From JADFUS01 sp964600025 (GTDB lineage Bacteria > Bacteroidota > Bacteroidia > Bacteroidales > Rikenellaceae), in NCBI GenBank assembly GCA_964600025.1, contig CAZRHJ010000014.1:1-37480 (forward strand): DNA of 37,480 nt. Reading direction: 5' to 3'. Under the pieces are notes generated by a model, which saw only the letters and a program-made list of their open reading frames with translations, searched no databases and was not told the DNA's origin. Numbering within the stretch: position 1 is the stretch's first letter; each line of letters begins with the position of its first letter. The position numbers and the translations under genes were made by a program. Positions 22,885 to 31,690 of this stretch are shown piece after piece.

Positions 22885-24162
22885 ATGACAAACGAACAAT
22901 TACTTAGCTATGATACTGAGCATATCTGGCACCCATATACATCAATGATTAATCCTTTGAAAACCTACGAAGTAGAGTCAGCCCAAGGAGTATATTTAAA
23001 TCTTGCAACTGGTGAGCGTCTAATAGACGGAATGTCGTCTTGGTGGTCTGTGATTCAAGGTTACAACAACCCAAAATTAAATGCAGCAGTCGAAACACAG
23101 CTCAAAAAAATGTCGCACGTAATGTTTGGAGGTCTTACTCACCGTCCAGCAGTCGAACTTGCCCAAAAACTTATCGAATTTGCTCCTGAGGGACTTGACA
23201 AAGTTTTTTATTCTGATTCTGGTTCTGTTTCTGTCGAAGTAGCTATCAAAATGGCTTTACAATACCACTATGCACGTGGCAATCGCTTTAAAACTACTGT
23301 TGCAACTTTCAAAGGAGGGTATCACGGAGATACTTGGCATTGTATGTCTGTATGCGACCCAATTAATGGTATGCACACAATCTATAATAATCGTTTACCA
23401 GAACAAATTTTTGTTACTCGTCCAGAGATTGAATTTTCTCAAAAATGGGATAATACAGTACTTGAAGACTTAGAAAGTTGTTTTGACAAGCACCACAAAC
23501 GAATGGCAGCATTTATAGTTGAGCCTATCGTGCAGGGTGCAGGTGGAATGAGATTTTACCACCCTAACTACCTTAAAGCTCTACGTGCTTTGTGTAACAA
23601 ATACGATGTACTTTTGATTTGCGACGAAGTAGCAACTGGATTTGGTCGTACTGGCAAAATGTTTGCTTGTGAGTGGGCAGATGTAGTCCCAGATATTATG
23701 TGTATTGGCAAAGCTCTTACAGCAGGTTATATGTCGTTTGCAGCCACTCTTGCTACCAAAATTGTTGCCGAAACTATCTCTTCTCGTGAGCCACGTTCGT
23801 TTATGCACGGCCCAACTTTTATGGGTAACCCATTGGCTTGTTCGGTAGCTCTCGAAAATCTAAAAATGCTTCAAGAAAATTCTCCACTAAATAGAATTTC
23901 TGAAATGCAACAGATTATATCTGAGGAACTTAATGTATTGCAGAATTGCGACAAAGTTCAGCAAGTTAGAGTTCTTGGTGCAATAGGTGTGGTAGAGATG
24001 AAAAATGCAGTTGATATGCAATCTATTCAGGCAGAGTTTGTTAAACGTGGTGTGTGGTTGCGACCTTTCGGGCATCTTGTTTATATTATGCCACAATACG
24101 TAATTACAGATACCGAACTTAGAACATTGTGTAAAGCTATCGTTGAGGTAGTTAAATTATAA
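22885..24162 (+). CDS. bioA: Adenosylmethionine-8-amino-7-oxononanoate aminotransferase
   Basis: A 425-residue class III aminotransferase that uses S-adenosylmethionine as amino donor to make 7,8-diaminopelargonate in biotin synthesis. Diagnostic features are the N-terminal HIWHPYTSM, GMSSWWSVIQGYNNP, FYSDSGSVSVEVAIKMALQY, YHGDTWHCMSV, the cofactor-binding DEVATGFGRTG and the PLP lysine Lys276 in CIGKALTAG. The HPYTSM and SSWW motifs separate BioA from other class III enzymes. No other bio gene is in the window; a coiled-coil lipoprotein and mutS follow closely downstream. Confidence 0.95.
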   Translation: MTNEQLLSYDTEHIWHPYTSMINPLKTYEVESAQGVYLNLATGERLIDGMSSWWSVIQGYNNPKLNAAVETQLKKMSHVMFGGLTHRPAVELAQKLIEFAPEGLDKVFYSDSGSVSVEVAIKMALQYHYARGNRFKTTVATFKGGYHGDTWHCMSVCDPINGMHTIYNNRLPEQIFVTRPEIEFSQKWDNTVLEDLESCFDKHHKRMAAFIVEPIVQGAGGMRFYHPNYLKALRALCNKYDVLLICDEVATGFGRTGKMFACEWADVVPDIMCIGKALTAGYMSFAATLATKIVAETISSREPRSFMHGPTFMGNPLACSVALENLKMLQENSPLNRISEMQQIISEELNVLQNCDKVQQVRVLGAIGVVEMKNAVDMQSIQAEFVKRGVWLRPFGHLVYIMPQYVITDTELRTLCKAIVEVVKL

Positions 24163-24174
24163 TATTTATAGGAA

Positions 24175-25050
24175 ATGAAATTCAGTAAAATATTTTTACT
24201 TTTTGTTTGTTCTTTGATGCTTTCGTCTTGTTTTAGTACGCAAAGCAAAAAAGAAATAGTGTTGAGTGGAGAGGAATTGACCTACAAAGTAGATTCTTTG
24301 AACCAAATAGTCAAATCACGAGATTCGATAATAAACACCACTCTCGAATTGATTAGTTATGTGTCGGACAATCTTGACGAAATGAAACGTCGAGAAGGAA
24401 TGCTTTTGGACGAAGGAGAGCTTAAAAAATCTTCTAAGGAAAAACTTAATTCTGACCTCGAAAAACTATCTTTGAAATTAGACGAAAACCGCAAAAATAT
24501 TGCACGTTTGGAGCGACTTAAAAAAACTCTTAACAGCAAAAATATTCAAATTGCTGGTATCGAAAAAATGATTTCAAAACTTCGTAGCGATATTGACGAG
24601 AGAGAAACTCAAATCAAGTCTATGAGTAGGAAATTCGAACAAATGGAAGTAGAAATATCTAATCTTAATACAAATATTTCAAGCCTAAAAGAGGACAATC
24701 AGTCTTTGACTCAAACTGTTATTGAGCAGAAAAAAGCCTCGCTAACTCGTTATTATATAGTGGGTAACGAGAAACAATTAATTAGCAAAGGGATTATCAA
24801 AAGAGTTGGAGGATTGAGCAGGGAACTAAAATTAAATCCTAATTTGGATTATTCTCTACTTCAATCATTCAATATAAACGATAAGCAGGAATTTGAATTG
24901 AATTGTCGTAAAGCAGTTGTTGTGGGTAATTTCCCAACTTCATCATATTCTATTGAGCGTATCGGTAAACGTGCAGTCGATAAGATGGTGATAACCAACA
25001 TAGAAGAGTTTTGGAAAGGTAATGTTGTTTTGGTTATTGCAACCAAATAA
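24175..25050 (+). CDS. Coiled-coil lipoprotein (Cbp1-like family)
   Basis: A 291-residue lipoprotein: lipobox LSSC with the lipidated cysteine at residue 19. Residues from about 35 to 185 are a long charged coiled coil. The C-terminal domain (TRYYIVGNEKQLISKGIIKRVGGLSREL, then FPTSSYSIE and FWKGNVVLVIATK) matches a Bacteroidota family that databases name Cbp1-like collagen-binding adhesin; I consider the adhesin function unproven for this protein. It lies 12 bases after bioA and 23 before mutS, so it is probably co-transcribed with both. Confidence 0.7.
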   Translation: MKFSKIFLLFVCSLMLSSCFSTQSKKEIVLSGEELTYKVDSLNQIVKSRDSIINTTLELISYVSDNLDEMKRREGMLLDEGELKKSSKEKLNSDLEKLSLKLDENRKNIARLERLKKTLNSKNIQIAGIEKMISKLRSDIDERETQIKSMSRKFEQMEVEISNLNTNISSLKEDNQSLTQTVIEQKKASLTRYYIVGNEKQLISKGIIKRVGGLSRELKLNPNLDYSLLQSFNINDKQEFELNCRKAVVVGNFPTSSYSIERIGKRAVDKMVITNIEEFWKGNVVLVIATK

Positions 25051-25073
25051 ATTTTTAAAAGTAGCTAAATAAA

Positions 25074-27767
25074 GTGTCCGAGAACATAGAAATAAAAGAA
25101 AAACAAAAAACAAAAAGTAAAACAGACAAAAAGGCAAGTGAAACGCCTTTGATGAAACAATACTTTGATATAAAAGCCAAACACCCAAACACTATTTTGT
25201 TGTTTAGGGTGGGGGACTTTTATGAGACTTTTTGTGATGATGCAGTCAAAACAAGTAGAATACTTAATATTACTTTGACAAAGCGTTCCAATGGGGCAGC
25301 TTATTCTATGGATTTGGCAGGTTTTCCTTACCACGCTCTCGATACTTATATGCCTCGTTTGGTTCAAGCAGGGGAGAGGGTCGCAATTTGCGAACAGCTC
25401 GAAGACCCCAAGACTTGTGTAAACAAACTCGTAAAACGTGGTGTAACAGAAATAATTACACCGGGTGTATCTCTGAATAGTGATGTGATACTTAACAAAG
25501 AAAATAATTTTATTGCGTCAATATTTTTTAGCAAAAAAAGCATAGGAGTATCTTTTTTGGATATAACCACTGGCGAGTTTTTGGTGGCAGAGGGTAGTGA
25601 GGACTATATCGACAAACTACTTTCTAATTTTTCCCCCAAAGAAGTACTTTATCAACGTGGTTACAAAGAATTTTTGTGTGAAAAATTTGGTAATAAATAT
25701 TATTTGAGCCACCTTGATGATTGGGTTTATTCTGGCACAGGTGGCAAAGACAAACTTTTGGCTCAACTAAATGTTACTTCTCTAAAAGGTTTTGGTATAG
25801 AGTCAATGCACGAAGCCATAGTGGCGGCAGGTGCTATTCTGTATTATTTAGATTTTACCGAACACCGCCAAGTGGAGCATATTACCCAAATTTCTCGTAT
25901 AGACGAGGATAAATATGTGTGGTTAGACAAATACTCTTTGCGAAACTTAGAGTTATTACAGCCTATGAGTGTGGGTGGTAGTACGCTTGTTGGTGTCATA
26001 GACAACACAGTCTCTCCTATGGGTGCAAGAATGATTCGCCGTTGGATTGCTCTTCCACTCAAAAACCTTAAAGAAATAAATATAAGGCTAAGTATTACAA
26101 AATACCTCAAAGAAAATCCTATTTTGAGGGAGATGCTACGTGGGCAATTCCGTGAGATAGGAGATGTCGAACGTTTGGTTGCCAAATGTGCTACATCAAA
26201 AATTAATCCACGTGAAATTAACCAACTTGCAAATGCAGTTGAGGCAATTTCTGAATTTCAAGAGGCTTTGAGAGCCTGTGAAAGTGATGCGTTGAGGTCT
26301 TTTGCCTCACAAATTCACAATACTTTGGAGGTCTCACAAGCTATTCGCAAAACCATACTTCCAGAGCCATCTACACTTATCCAAAAAGGTGGAGTAATTG
26401 CCTCTGGTGTAAATATGGAGCTTGACGACTTGCGTAAACTTTCTTTGGGTAGCAAAGAAGCATTGCTCCAAATTCAGCAACGTGAGAGCGAACGCACAGG
26501 TATTCCGTCGCTCAAAATCTCATTCAATAATGTTTTTGGTTACTATATCGAGGTACGAAACACCCACAAAGACAAAGTCCCTGAGGGTTGGACTCGCAAA
26601 CAAACCCTTGTTAGTGCCGAACGTTACATTACTTCCGAACTTAAAGAATACGAAGAGAAAATACTCGGTGCAGACGAAAAAATATTGGCAATAGAGACAA
26701 ATATATATTCAAAACTCGTAGAATATATCTCAAAATATATCTCAAATATTCAAAACAATGCAAACATTGTCGCACAAATAGATTGTTTGTGTTCCTTTGC
26801 CACTTTGGGCGAAAAGGAAGGATACTGTATCCCAACTGTCAATAATTCAAAATCTTTGGATATTTGTGATGGTCGCCACCCAGTGATAGAGAGTCTTTTG
26901 CCAATAGGTGAACGCTATGTCCCAAATGATGTTCATTTGGACAACGAAAACCAGCAAATTATCATTATTACAGGCCCCAATATGTCTGGTAAGTCTGCAA
27001 TTTTGCGACAAACAGCCATAATTGTACTAATGGCACAAATTGGTTGTTATGTTCCTGCCACAAATGCCGAAATAGGTATTGTAGATAGGATATTTACAAG
27101 AGTTGGTGCGTCAGACAATATCTCGCAAGGGGAATCCACTTTTATGGTCGAAATGTTGGAAAGTGCAAATATCCTAAATAATATCTCAGATAGGTCTTTG
27201 GTTTTGTTGGACGAGATTGGTCGAGGAACAAGCACTTATGACGGTATTTCTATTGCGTGGGCTATTGTCGAATATCTCCACCAACACAAAACCTCACGTG
27301 CAAAAACCCTTTTCGCAACTCACTACCACGAGCTTAACGAAATGGAAGATATTTATCCACGTATTCGCAACTACAACGTACAAGTCAAAGAAATAGAAAA
27401 TAGAGTTCTGTTCGTTCGTAAATTAGCATTGGGAGGTACAGCCCACTCTTTTGGTATCCACGTTGCCCAAATGGCAGGAATGCCAAAATTCGTTACTGAA
27501 AGAGCCAAAGAAATCCTAAAAACTTTGGAAGAAAGACGAAATGCTAACCCCGAAAAGCACATAGACAAAGTCGATGACAATCCTATCGACAAAAAATATC
27601 TTAAAGAAAAATGTACCGATAGCGGTATGCAACTTTCGTTCTTCCAACTCGACGACCCACTTGTTGCCGAAATTCGCAACTCAATAAAAGACATTGACAT
27701 CAACAATCTCACCCCCTTAGAAGCTCTCAACAAACTCAACGAGCTCAGAGGTCTTTTAGGACTGTAA
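25074..27767 (+). CDS. mutS: DNA mismatch repair ATPase MutS
   Basis: An 897-residue mismatch sensor. The mismatch-reading Phe-X-Glu motif is FRVGDFYETF (Phe49-Tyr-Glu51). The C-terminal ATPase has Walker A GPNMSGKS at about 634-641, Walker B LVLLDEIGRGTSTYDG and ATHYHELNEME. I accept the GTG at 25074 as start: the first ATG would be codon 27, just before the conserved KQYFDIKAKHPNTILLFRVGDFYE, leaving almost nothing ahead of domain I. The lysine-rich N-terminal 20 residues are typical of Bacteroidota MutS. It ends the bioA operon; a hairpin follows 30 bases later. Confidence 0.97.
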   Translation: MSENIEIKEKQKTKSKTDKKASETPLMKQYFDIKAKHPNTILLFRVGDFYETFCDDAVKTSRILNITLTKRSNGAAYSMDLAGFPYHALDTYMPRLVQAGERVAICEQLEDPKTCVNKLVKRGVTEIITPGVSLNSDVILNKENNFIASIFFSKKSIGVSFLDITTGEFLVAEGSEDYIDKLLSNFSPKEVLYQRGYKEFLCEKFGNKYYLSHLDDWVYSGTGGKDKLLAQLNVTSLKGFGIESMHEAIVAAGAILYYLDFTEHRQVEHITQISRIDEDKYVWLDKYSLRNLELLQPMSVGGSTLVGVIDNTVSPMGARMIRRWIALPLKNLKEINIRLSITKYLKENPILREMLRGQFREIGDVERLVAKCATSKINPREINQLANAVEAISEFQEALRACESDALRSFASQIHNTLEVSQAIRKTILPEPSTLIQKGGVIASGVNMELDDLRKLSLGSKEALLQIQQRESERTGIPSLKISFNNVFGYYIEVRNTHKDKVPEGWTRKQTLVSAERYITSELKEYEEKILGADEKILAIETNIYSKLVEYISKYISNIQNNANIVAQIDCLCSFATLGEKEGYCIPTVNNSKSLDICDGRHPVIESLLPIGERYVPNDVHLDNENQQIIIITGPNMSGKSAILRQTAIIVLMAQIGCYVPATNAEIGIVDRIFTRVGASDNISQGESTFMVEMLESANILNNISDRSLVLLDEIGRGTSTYDGISIAWAIVEYLHQHKTSRAKTLFATHYHELNEMEDIYPRIRNYNVQVKEIENRVLFVRKLALGGTAHSFGIHVAQMAGMPKFVTERAKEILKTLEERRNANPEKHIDKVDDNPIDKKYLKEKCTDSGMQLSFFQLDDPLVAEIRNSIKDIDINNLTPLEALNKLNELRGLLGL

Positions 27768-27798
27768 AATCCCTACTGTCAAACAATAAATTATTAAA

Positions 27799-27838
27799 TA
27801 CCTCCACTTTTAGCTATATTTCACTAAAAGTGGAGGTA
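27799..27838 (+). terminator. Hairpin after mutS
   Basis: A 15-base perfect stem (27799-27813 with 27824-27838, core CCTCCACTTTTAG) with a ten-base loop. The run of T after it is weak, so it may act as an mRNA end stabiliser rather than a strong terminator. Confidence 0.55.
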
Positions 27839-27913
27839 ATAATTGTTAAAAATATCTTTGTTGCTATCTGATATTGGATATGTGATAGTTTGCTGAATTT
27901 ACCAGAGGATTGT

Positions 27914-27962
27914 TGTTCGCTAAAAACGGAACTTGCCTATTTTGTCTATTTTCCTCTTTCCG
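27914..27962 (-). repeat. Partial copy E of the dispersed element
   Basis: TTCGCTAAAAACGGAACTTGCC followed by TATTTTGTCTATTTTCC aligns with the end-1 half of the element as read in copy D (ACTCGCCTATCTTGTCTATTTT) preceded by CCGCTAAAA as in copy B. Only this half is present. It lies between the convergent mutS and queA genes. Confidence 0.5.
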
Positions 27963-27968
27963 TTGTAA

Positions 27969-29018
27969 TTACTTAATCAACATTGCATCTCCGTAGGCGT
28001 CAAACTTATATCCCTCTTTGATAGCTACATCATAAGCGTTCATAAGCTTGTCATAACCTGCAAAAGCAGAAACCATAATCAACTGAATTGATTTTGGAAG
28101 ATGGAAGTTTGTAATCATTGCGTCAGCAACGGTAAAGTCGTATGGTGGCATAATATATTTATTTGTCCAACCCTCAAAAGGAGTAACACGACCAGTTGTT
28201 GTAACTGTTGTTTCTATTGCACGCATCACTGTTGTGCCGACTGCACAGACTTTTTTGCCACTATCTTTCACTGCATTGATTTGGTCTGCCGAATCGGGAG
28301 TAATAATCATATTTTCTGAGTGAAGTTTGAATTTTGTCAAGTCTTCGACATCAATTTTGCAGTAGTTGCCCATACCTGCGTGAAGAGTCAAGAAAGATTG
28401 GTTTATTCCTTTAATTTCCATTCTTTTCAAAAGATGTTTAGAGAAGTGCATACCAGCACTTGGAGCTACCACTGCACCTTCGTGCTTAGCATAAATAGTT
28501 TGGTAGTATTCTGCATCATCTTCTGTAACTTCTGTATGAATCCAATCTGGAATAGGTGTACGACCAAGTTTGTAAAGCAATTCTTTGAACTCTGCGTGAT
28601 CTCCTTCGTACAAGAATCTAAGTGTACGACCTCTACTTGTGGTGTTGTCAATAACTTCTGCCACTAATGAATCATCTTCGCCAAAATATAGTTTGTTTCC
28701 AATACGGATTTTACGTGCAGGAGTAACCAATACGTCCCACAAAAATAATTCTGGATTAAGTTCACGCAACAAGAAAATATCTATTATTGCACCAGTTTTT
28801 TCTTTGTTACCACTCAATCGTGCTGGAAAAACTTTTGTGTCATTAAACACAAATGTATCACCTGCCGAGAAGTAATTAATTACATCTTTGAATAATTTAT
28901 GCTCAATCTCTCCTGTTTTGCGGTCTAACACAAGAAGTCTTGCATCATCACGGTTAATATAAGGTTCTTTTGCGATTAAGTCCTCCGAAAAATCGTATTC
29001 GTATTGTGATAGTTTCAT
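27969..29018 (-). CDS. queA: S-adenosylmethionine:tRNA ribosyltransferase-isomerase
   Basis: A 349-residue enzyme that transfers the ribosyl part of SAM to preQ1 in tRNA, giving epoxyqueuosine. Conserved stretches are ELIAKEPYINRDDARLLVLDR, FVFNDTKVFPARLSG, YQTIYAKHEGAVVAPSAGMHFS, LTLHAGMGNY and the C-terminal ITNFHLPKSIQLIMVSAFAG. It is the last gene of the six-gene minus-strand operon, 33 bases after truB, so two tRNA-modification enzymes are made together. Confidence 0.96.
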   Translation of the reverse strand: MKLSQYEYDFSEDLIAKEPYINRDDARLLVLDRKTGEIEHKLFKDVINYFSAGDTFVFNDTKVFPARLSGNKEKTGAIIDIFLLRELNPELFLWDVLVTPARKIRIGNKLYFGEDDSLVAEVIDNTTSRGRTLRFLYEGDHAEFKELLYKLGRTPIPDWIHTEVTEDDAEYYQTIYAKHEGAVVAPSAGMHFSKHLLKRMEIKGINQSFLTLHAGMGNYCKIDVEDLTKFKLHSENMIITPDSADQINAVKDSGKKVCAVGTTVMRAIETTVTTTGRVTPFEGWTNKYIMPPYDFTVADAMITNFHLPKSIQLIMVSAFAGYDKLMNAYDVAIKEGYKFDAYGDAMLIK

Positions 29019-29051
29019 AATTAAAAAAATTCTTACTTTTATATAACGTAA

Positions 29052-29768
29052 TTAGTCTTGTAAAGTTTCATCTACTTTCAAAATATCCAAAACTTTGTCA
29101 AGCTCCAACATATCTTTTGCAACAAATGTGCCATTTGTGGTGCGACGCAAAGCTGTCAAGTGTGCCCCAGAATCACATTTTTTGCCAATATCGTGAGCAA
29201 GTGAGCGAATATAAGTGCCTTTGCTACACAACACCCTAAATACCACCTTTGGCAATTCAAAACTAATCAATTCTATTTCGTAGATATTGATAATTGAAGG
29301 TTTCATTTCAACTTCTAAACCTTGACGAGCGTATTTGTATGCACGTTTGCCATCTATGCTTTTTGCAGAAAAAATTGGTGGATACTGTTCTTGTTCGCCA
29401 ACAAACGAATTCAAAACCTGTTGAATTTGCTCTTTTGTGATATGTTCAAAAGGAAATCTCTCGTCTATTTCGTGTTCTAAATCATAGCTGGGCGTAGTTG
29501 CACCCAATTCTATCTCTGCCAAATATTCTTTTGGTCTGCCTTGCATTTCTTCGGCTTGTTTGGTAGCTTTGCCAATACAAATCAACAATATACCAGTAGC
29601 CAATGGGTCTAATGTTCCAGCGTGTCCGATTTTGATTTTTCGGTGTCCCAATTTTCGGAGTGCTACTCGCAGTTTGCGAACTACATCTGCACTTGTCCAA
29701 CCATAGGGTTTGTCAATGGGCAATATTAGTCCCGACTCAAAATCATATTCTTTTGTGAAATTATACAT
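29052..29768 (-). CDS. truB: tRNA pseudouridine(55) synthase
   Basis: A 238-residue pseudouridine synthase acting on U55 of the tRNA T-loop. The catalytic aspartate is Asp54 in GHAGTLDPLATGIL. Also visible are the N-terminal IDKPYGWTSADVVRKLR, the PPIFSAKSIDGKRAYKYARQG block and SKGTYIRSLAHDIG. It is somewhat short at the C terminus and lacks a clear PUA domain, as is common outside the gammaproteobacteria. It starts nine bases after uppP. Confidence 0.96.
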   Translation of the reverse strand: MYNFTKEYDFESGLILPIDKPYGWTSADVVRKLRVALRKLGHRKIKIGHAGTLDPLATGILLICIGKATKQAEEMQGRPKEYLAEIELGATTPSYDLEHEIDERFPFEHITKEQIQQVLNSFVGEQEQYPPIFSAKSIDGKRAYKYARQGLEVEMKPSIINIYEIELISFELPKVVFRVLCSKGTYIRSLAHDIGKKCDSGAHLTALRRTTNGTFVAKDMLELDKVLDILKVDETLQD

Positions 29769-29777
29769 TATTTAAAA

Positions 29778-30563
29778 TTATAGTGATGTAAAAATTGCGA
29801 TAAGACCTACTATCAAACAGTAGTAAACAAACCATTTTAAATTACCATTTTGGACTAATTTAATCATAAGTTTACAAGCTAATAAGCCTACTATAAATGA
29901 AGTCAAAAAACCAACTATGATATTTATGGTTTGGGCAGAAGATTGTGAAGAAAATTCCCCAGAAATTAAATCTAAAAATGAAACCCCAAGAATTGGGATA
30001 AGTACCATCAAAAATGAGAATTTTGCAACATATTTTCTATCAACGCCAAGTATTAATCCAGTAGAAATTGTGCTACCCGAACGTGATAGCCCCGGCAACA
30101 CCGCAAATGCTTGTGCAATTCCTATCAAAAACGCCTCTTTGTAGCCTATCTCCTTTGTGCCATTTTTTTTGATTGTCGAGAAATACAATAATGCAGAAGT
30201 TAAAAGTAGCATTGCCCCTACAATCCACATATTTCCAACAAACAACTCTTCAATATAATCTTTTATGGTAAATCCAACGACCATAACTGGAAGCATAGAA
30301 ACAAATATTTTAAAAATAAAATGAGTTTCCCAATTCAATTTGAATTTAAAAAAACCACAGATAAGTTGCCAAAGTTCTTTGTAGAAAACTACTATTGTAG
30401 AAAGCACTGTTCCTGCGTGAAGTGCAACTGCAAACGATAAATCAGCTTCTTTTTGTACTCCCAAAATCGAACCCATCAAGGCAAGGTGTCCGCTACTACT
30501 TACGGGTAAAAACTCAGTAAGCCCCTGAATAATACCCAAAATTATCGAATCTAAAATATCCAT
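29778..30563 (-). CDS. uppP: Undecaprenyl-diphosphatase
   Basis: A 261-residue membrane enzyme of the BacA/UppP family that recycles the undecaprenyl carrier for peptidoglycan synthesis and can give bacitracin resistance. The two active-site motifs are GLTEFLPVSSSGHL at 14-27 and PGLSRSG at 157-163. About seven hydrophobic segments are present. Its ATG shares one base with the stop codon of the DUF3098 gene, so it is translationally coupled. Confidence 0.96.
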   Translation of the reverse strand: MDILDSIILGIIQGLTEFLPVSSSGHLALMGSILGVQKEADLSFAVALHAGTVLSTIVVFYKELWQLICGFFKFKLNWETHFIFKIFVSMLPVMVVGFTIKDYIEELFVGNMWIVGAMLLLTSALLYFSTIKKNGTKEIGYKEAFLIGIAQAFAVLPGLSRSGSTISTGLILGVDRKYVAKFSFLMVLIPILGVSFLDLISGEFSSQSSAQTINIIVGFLTSFIVGLLACKLMIKLVQNGNLKWFVYYCLIVGLIAIFTSL

Positions 30564-30802
30564 TATTTGTTATCTTTTTTGCGGTACATAATTGCATAAA
30601 TCATCATAGCGTGACCTGCCAACACAAATATCACAGAAAGTGATGTTCTTCTAAAACTATATAATTGTTCAGCATCAAAAACTTCTGGGTCGCTTGTACC
30701 TCCACCAATCATCATTGCATAGCCTATGATACACACCAAAACGGATATAGCAATAAGTATGTAGTTTTTACGTGCCAAAGGCATTTTGTTTTCGTTTTCC
30801 AT
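30563..30802 (-). CDS. DUF3098 family small membrane protein
   Basis: A 79-residue protein with two membrane helices (about 13-31 and 52-70) joined by a conserved-looking loop, GGGTSDPEVFDAEQLYSFRR. This loop and the gene order ftsX-DUF3098-uppP identify the DUF3098 family, widespread in Bacteroidota and of unknown function. Its invariant place between ftsX and uppP suggests work in the cell envelope or division, though the sequence gives no catalytic hint. Confidence 0.85.
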   Translation of the reverse strand: MENENKMPLARKNYILIAISVLVCIIGYAMMIGGGTSDPEVFDAEQLYSFRRTSLSVIFVLAGHAMMIYAIMYRKKDNK

Positions 30803-30820
30803 ATTTATAAAGTTATTTTT

Positions 30821-31684
30821 TTAGTAAGTATAAAGTTTTTCGCGACTACTACGCATATAGTAACCAACAGAGATATTTGTAAGCAACATACACATCAACA
30901 TACCAACGAGCGACATAATACCAAATATAATAATGAATTTGTCTGCTCCGTCAATAAGTTCTGCCATTGGGATAGTTCGTTTGATAAGCATTATCATAAT
31001 CATCAACATAACAAAAGCCAAAAGCGATGCTATGAAACCCTGCAACAGTGCTTTGCCAAGAAATGGTTTGCGAATAAACCACGGAGTAGCTCCAATTAGC
31101 AACATTGTGCGAATAATAAAGCGTTTTGCAAAAATATTCATTCGGATAGTGTTGTTTATAAGTACAACAGAAATAAACAAAAGTACTGCTCCAAAAATAG
31201 ACATCAAAAGTTTAAGGTCTGACAGATTGTTCATAATTTGATCTACCTCGTCTGTTTGATGAATAATATCTTCGATATATTCTTTCCCCTCAAACTCTTT
31301 TTTGATTTTAGAAATTGCAAGTTTATGCTCTGCATCTTTCTTAAAATACACATTAAGTGCTGCGGGTAGAGGGTTCACGTCGAAAGATGTAATAACGTCC
31401 TCGCCAATAAATTTGCTAAAATCCTTGATAGCATCTTCTTTGGACAAATATTCAACTTTTGAGACAGATTCCAAACCTTCACAAAACTTAGTAGCAGATA
31501 TTTTCTGCTCCTCGCTACACTCATCTTCAAGCACAAGTGTAATTTTGATTTGTTCAATAATAGCATCTGTTGCTTTTGTGGCGTTTGCCAAAAAATACAA
31601 AGCAGCACCTACCAAAAACAAAACCAAAGTAACACTAATAGTGCTAATTGCGTAAGCATTCCTAATTTTATTTTTTTCTTTCAT
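30821..31684 (-). CDS. ftsX: Cell division protein FtsX
   Basis: A 287-residue permease-like protein. One N-terminal helix (about 10-32) is followed by an extracellular domain of 130 residues (ITLVLEDECSEEQKISATKFCEGLE... YIEDII) and then three helices, with LIGATPWFIRKPFL in between. This is the FtsX layout; with the ATPase FtsE it controls peptidoglycan hydrolases during division. ftsE is not adjacent here; the only similar ATPase in the window (6278-6934) looks like LolD. The gene starts six bases after the YfhO-like stop. Confidence 0.92.
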   Translation of the reverse strand: MKEKNKIRNAYAISTISVTLVLFLVGAALYFLANATKATDAIIEQIKITLVLEDECSEEQKISATKFCEGLESVSKVEYLSKEDAIKDFSKFIGEDVITSFDVNPLPAALNVYFKKDAEHKLAISKIKKEFEGKEYIEDIIHQTDEVDQIMNNLSDLKLLMSIFGAVLLFISVVLINNTIRMNIFAKRFIIRTMLLIGATPWFIRKPFLGKALLQGFIASLLAFVMLMIMIMLIKRTIPMAELIDGADKFIIIFGIMSLVGMLMCMLLTNISVGYYMRSSREKLYTY

Positions 31685-31690
31685 AAATAT

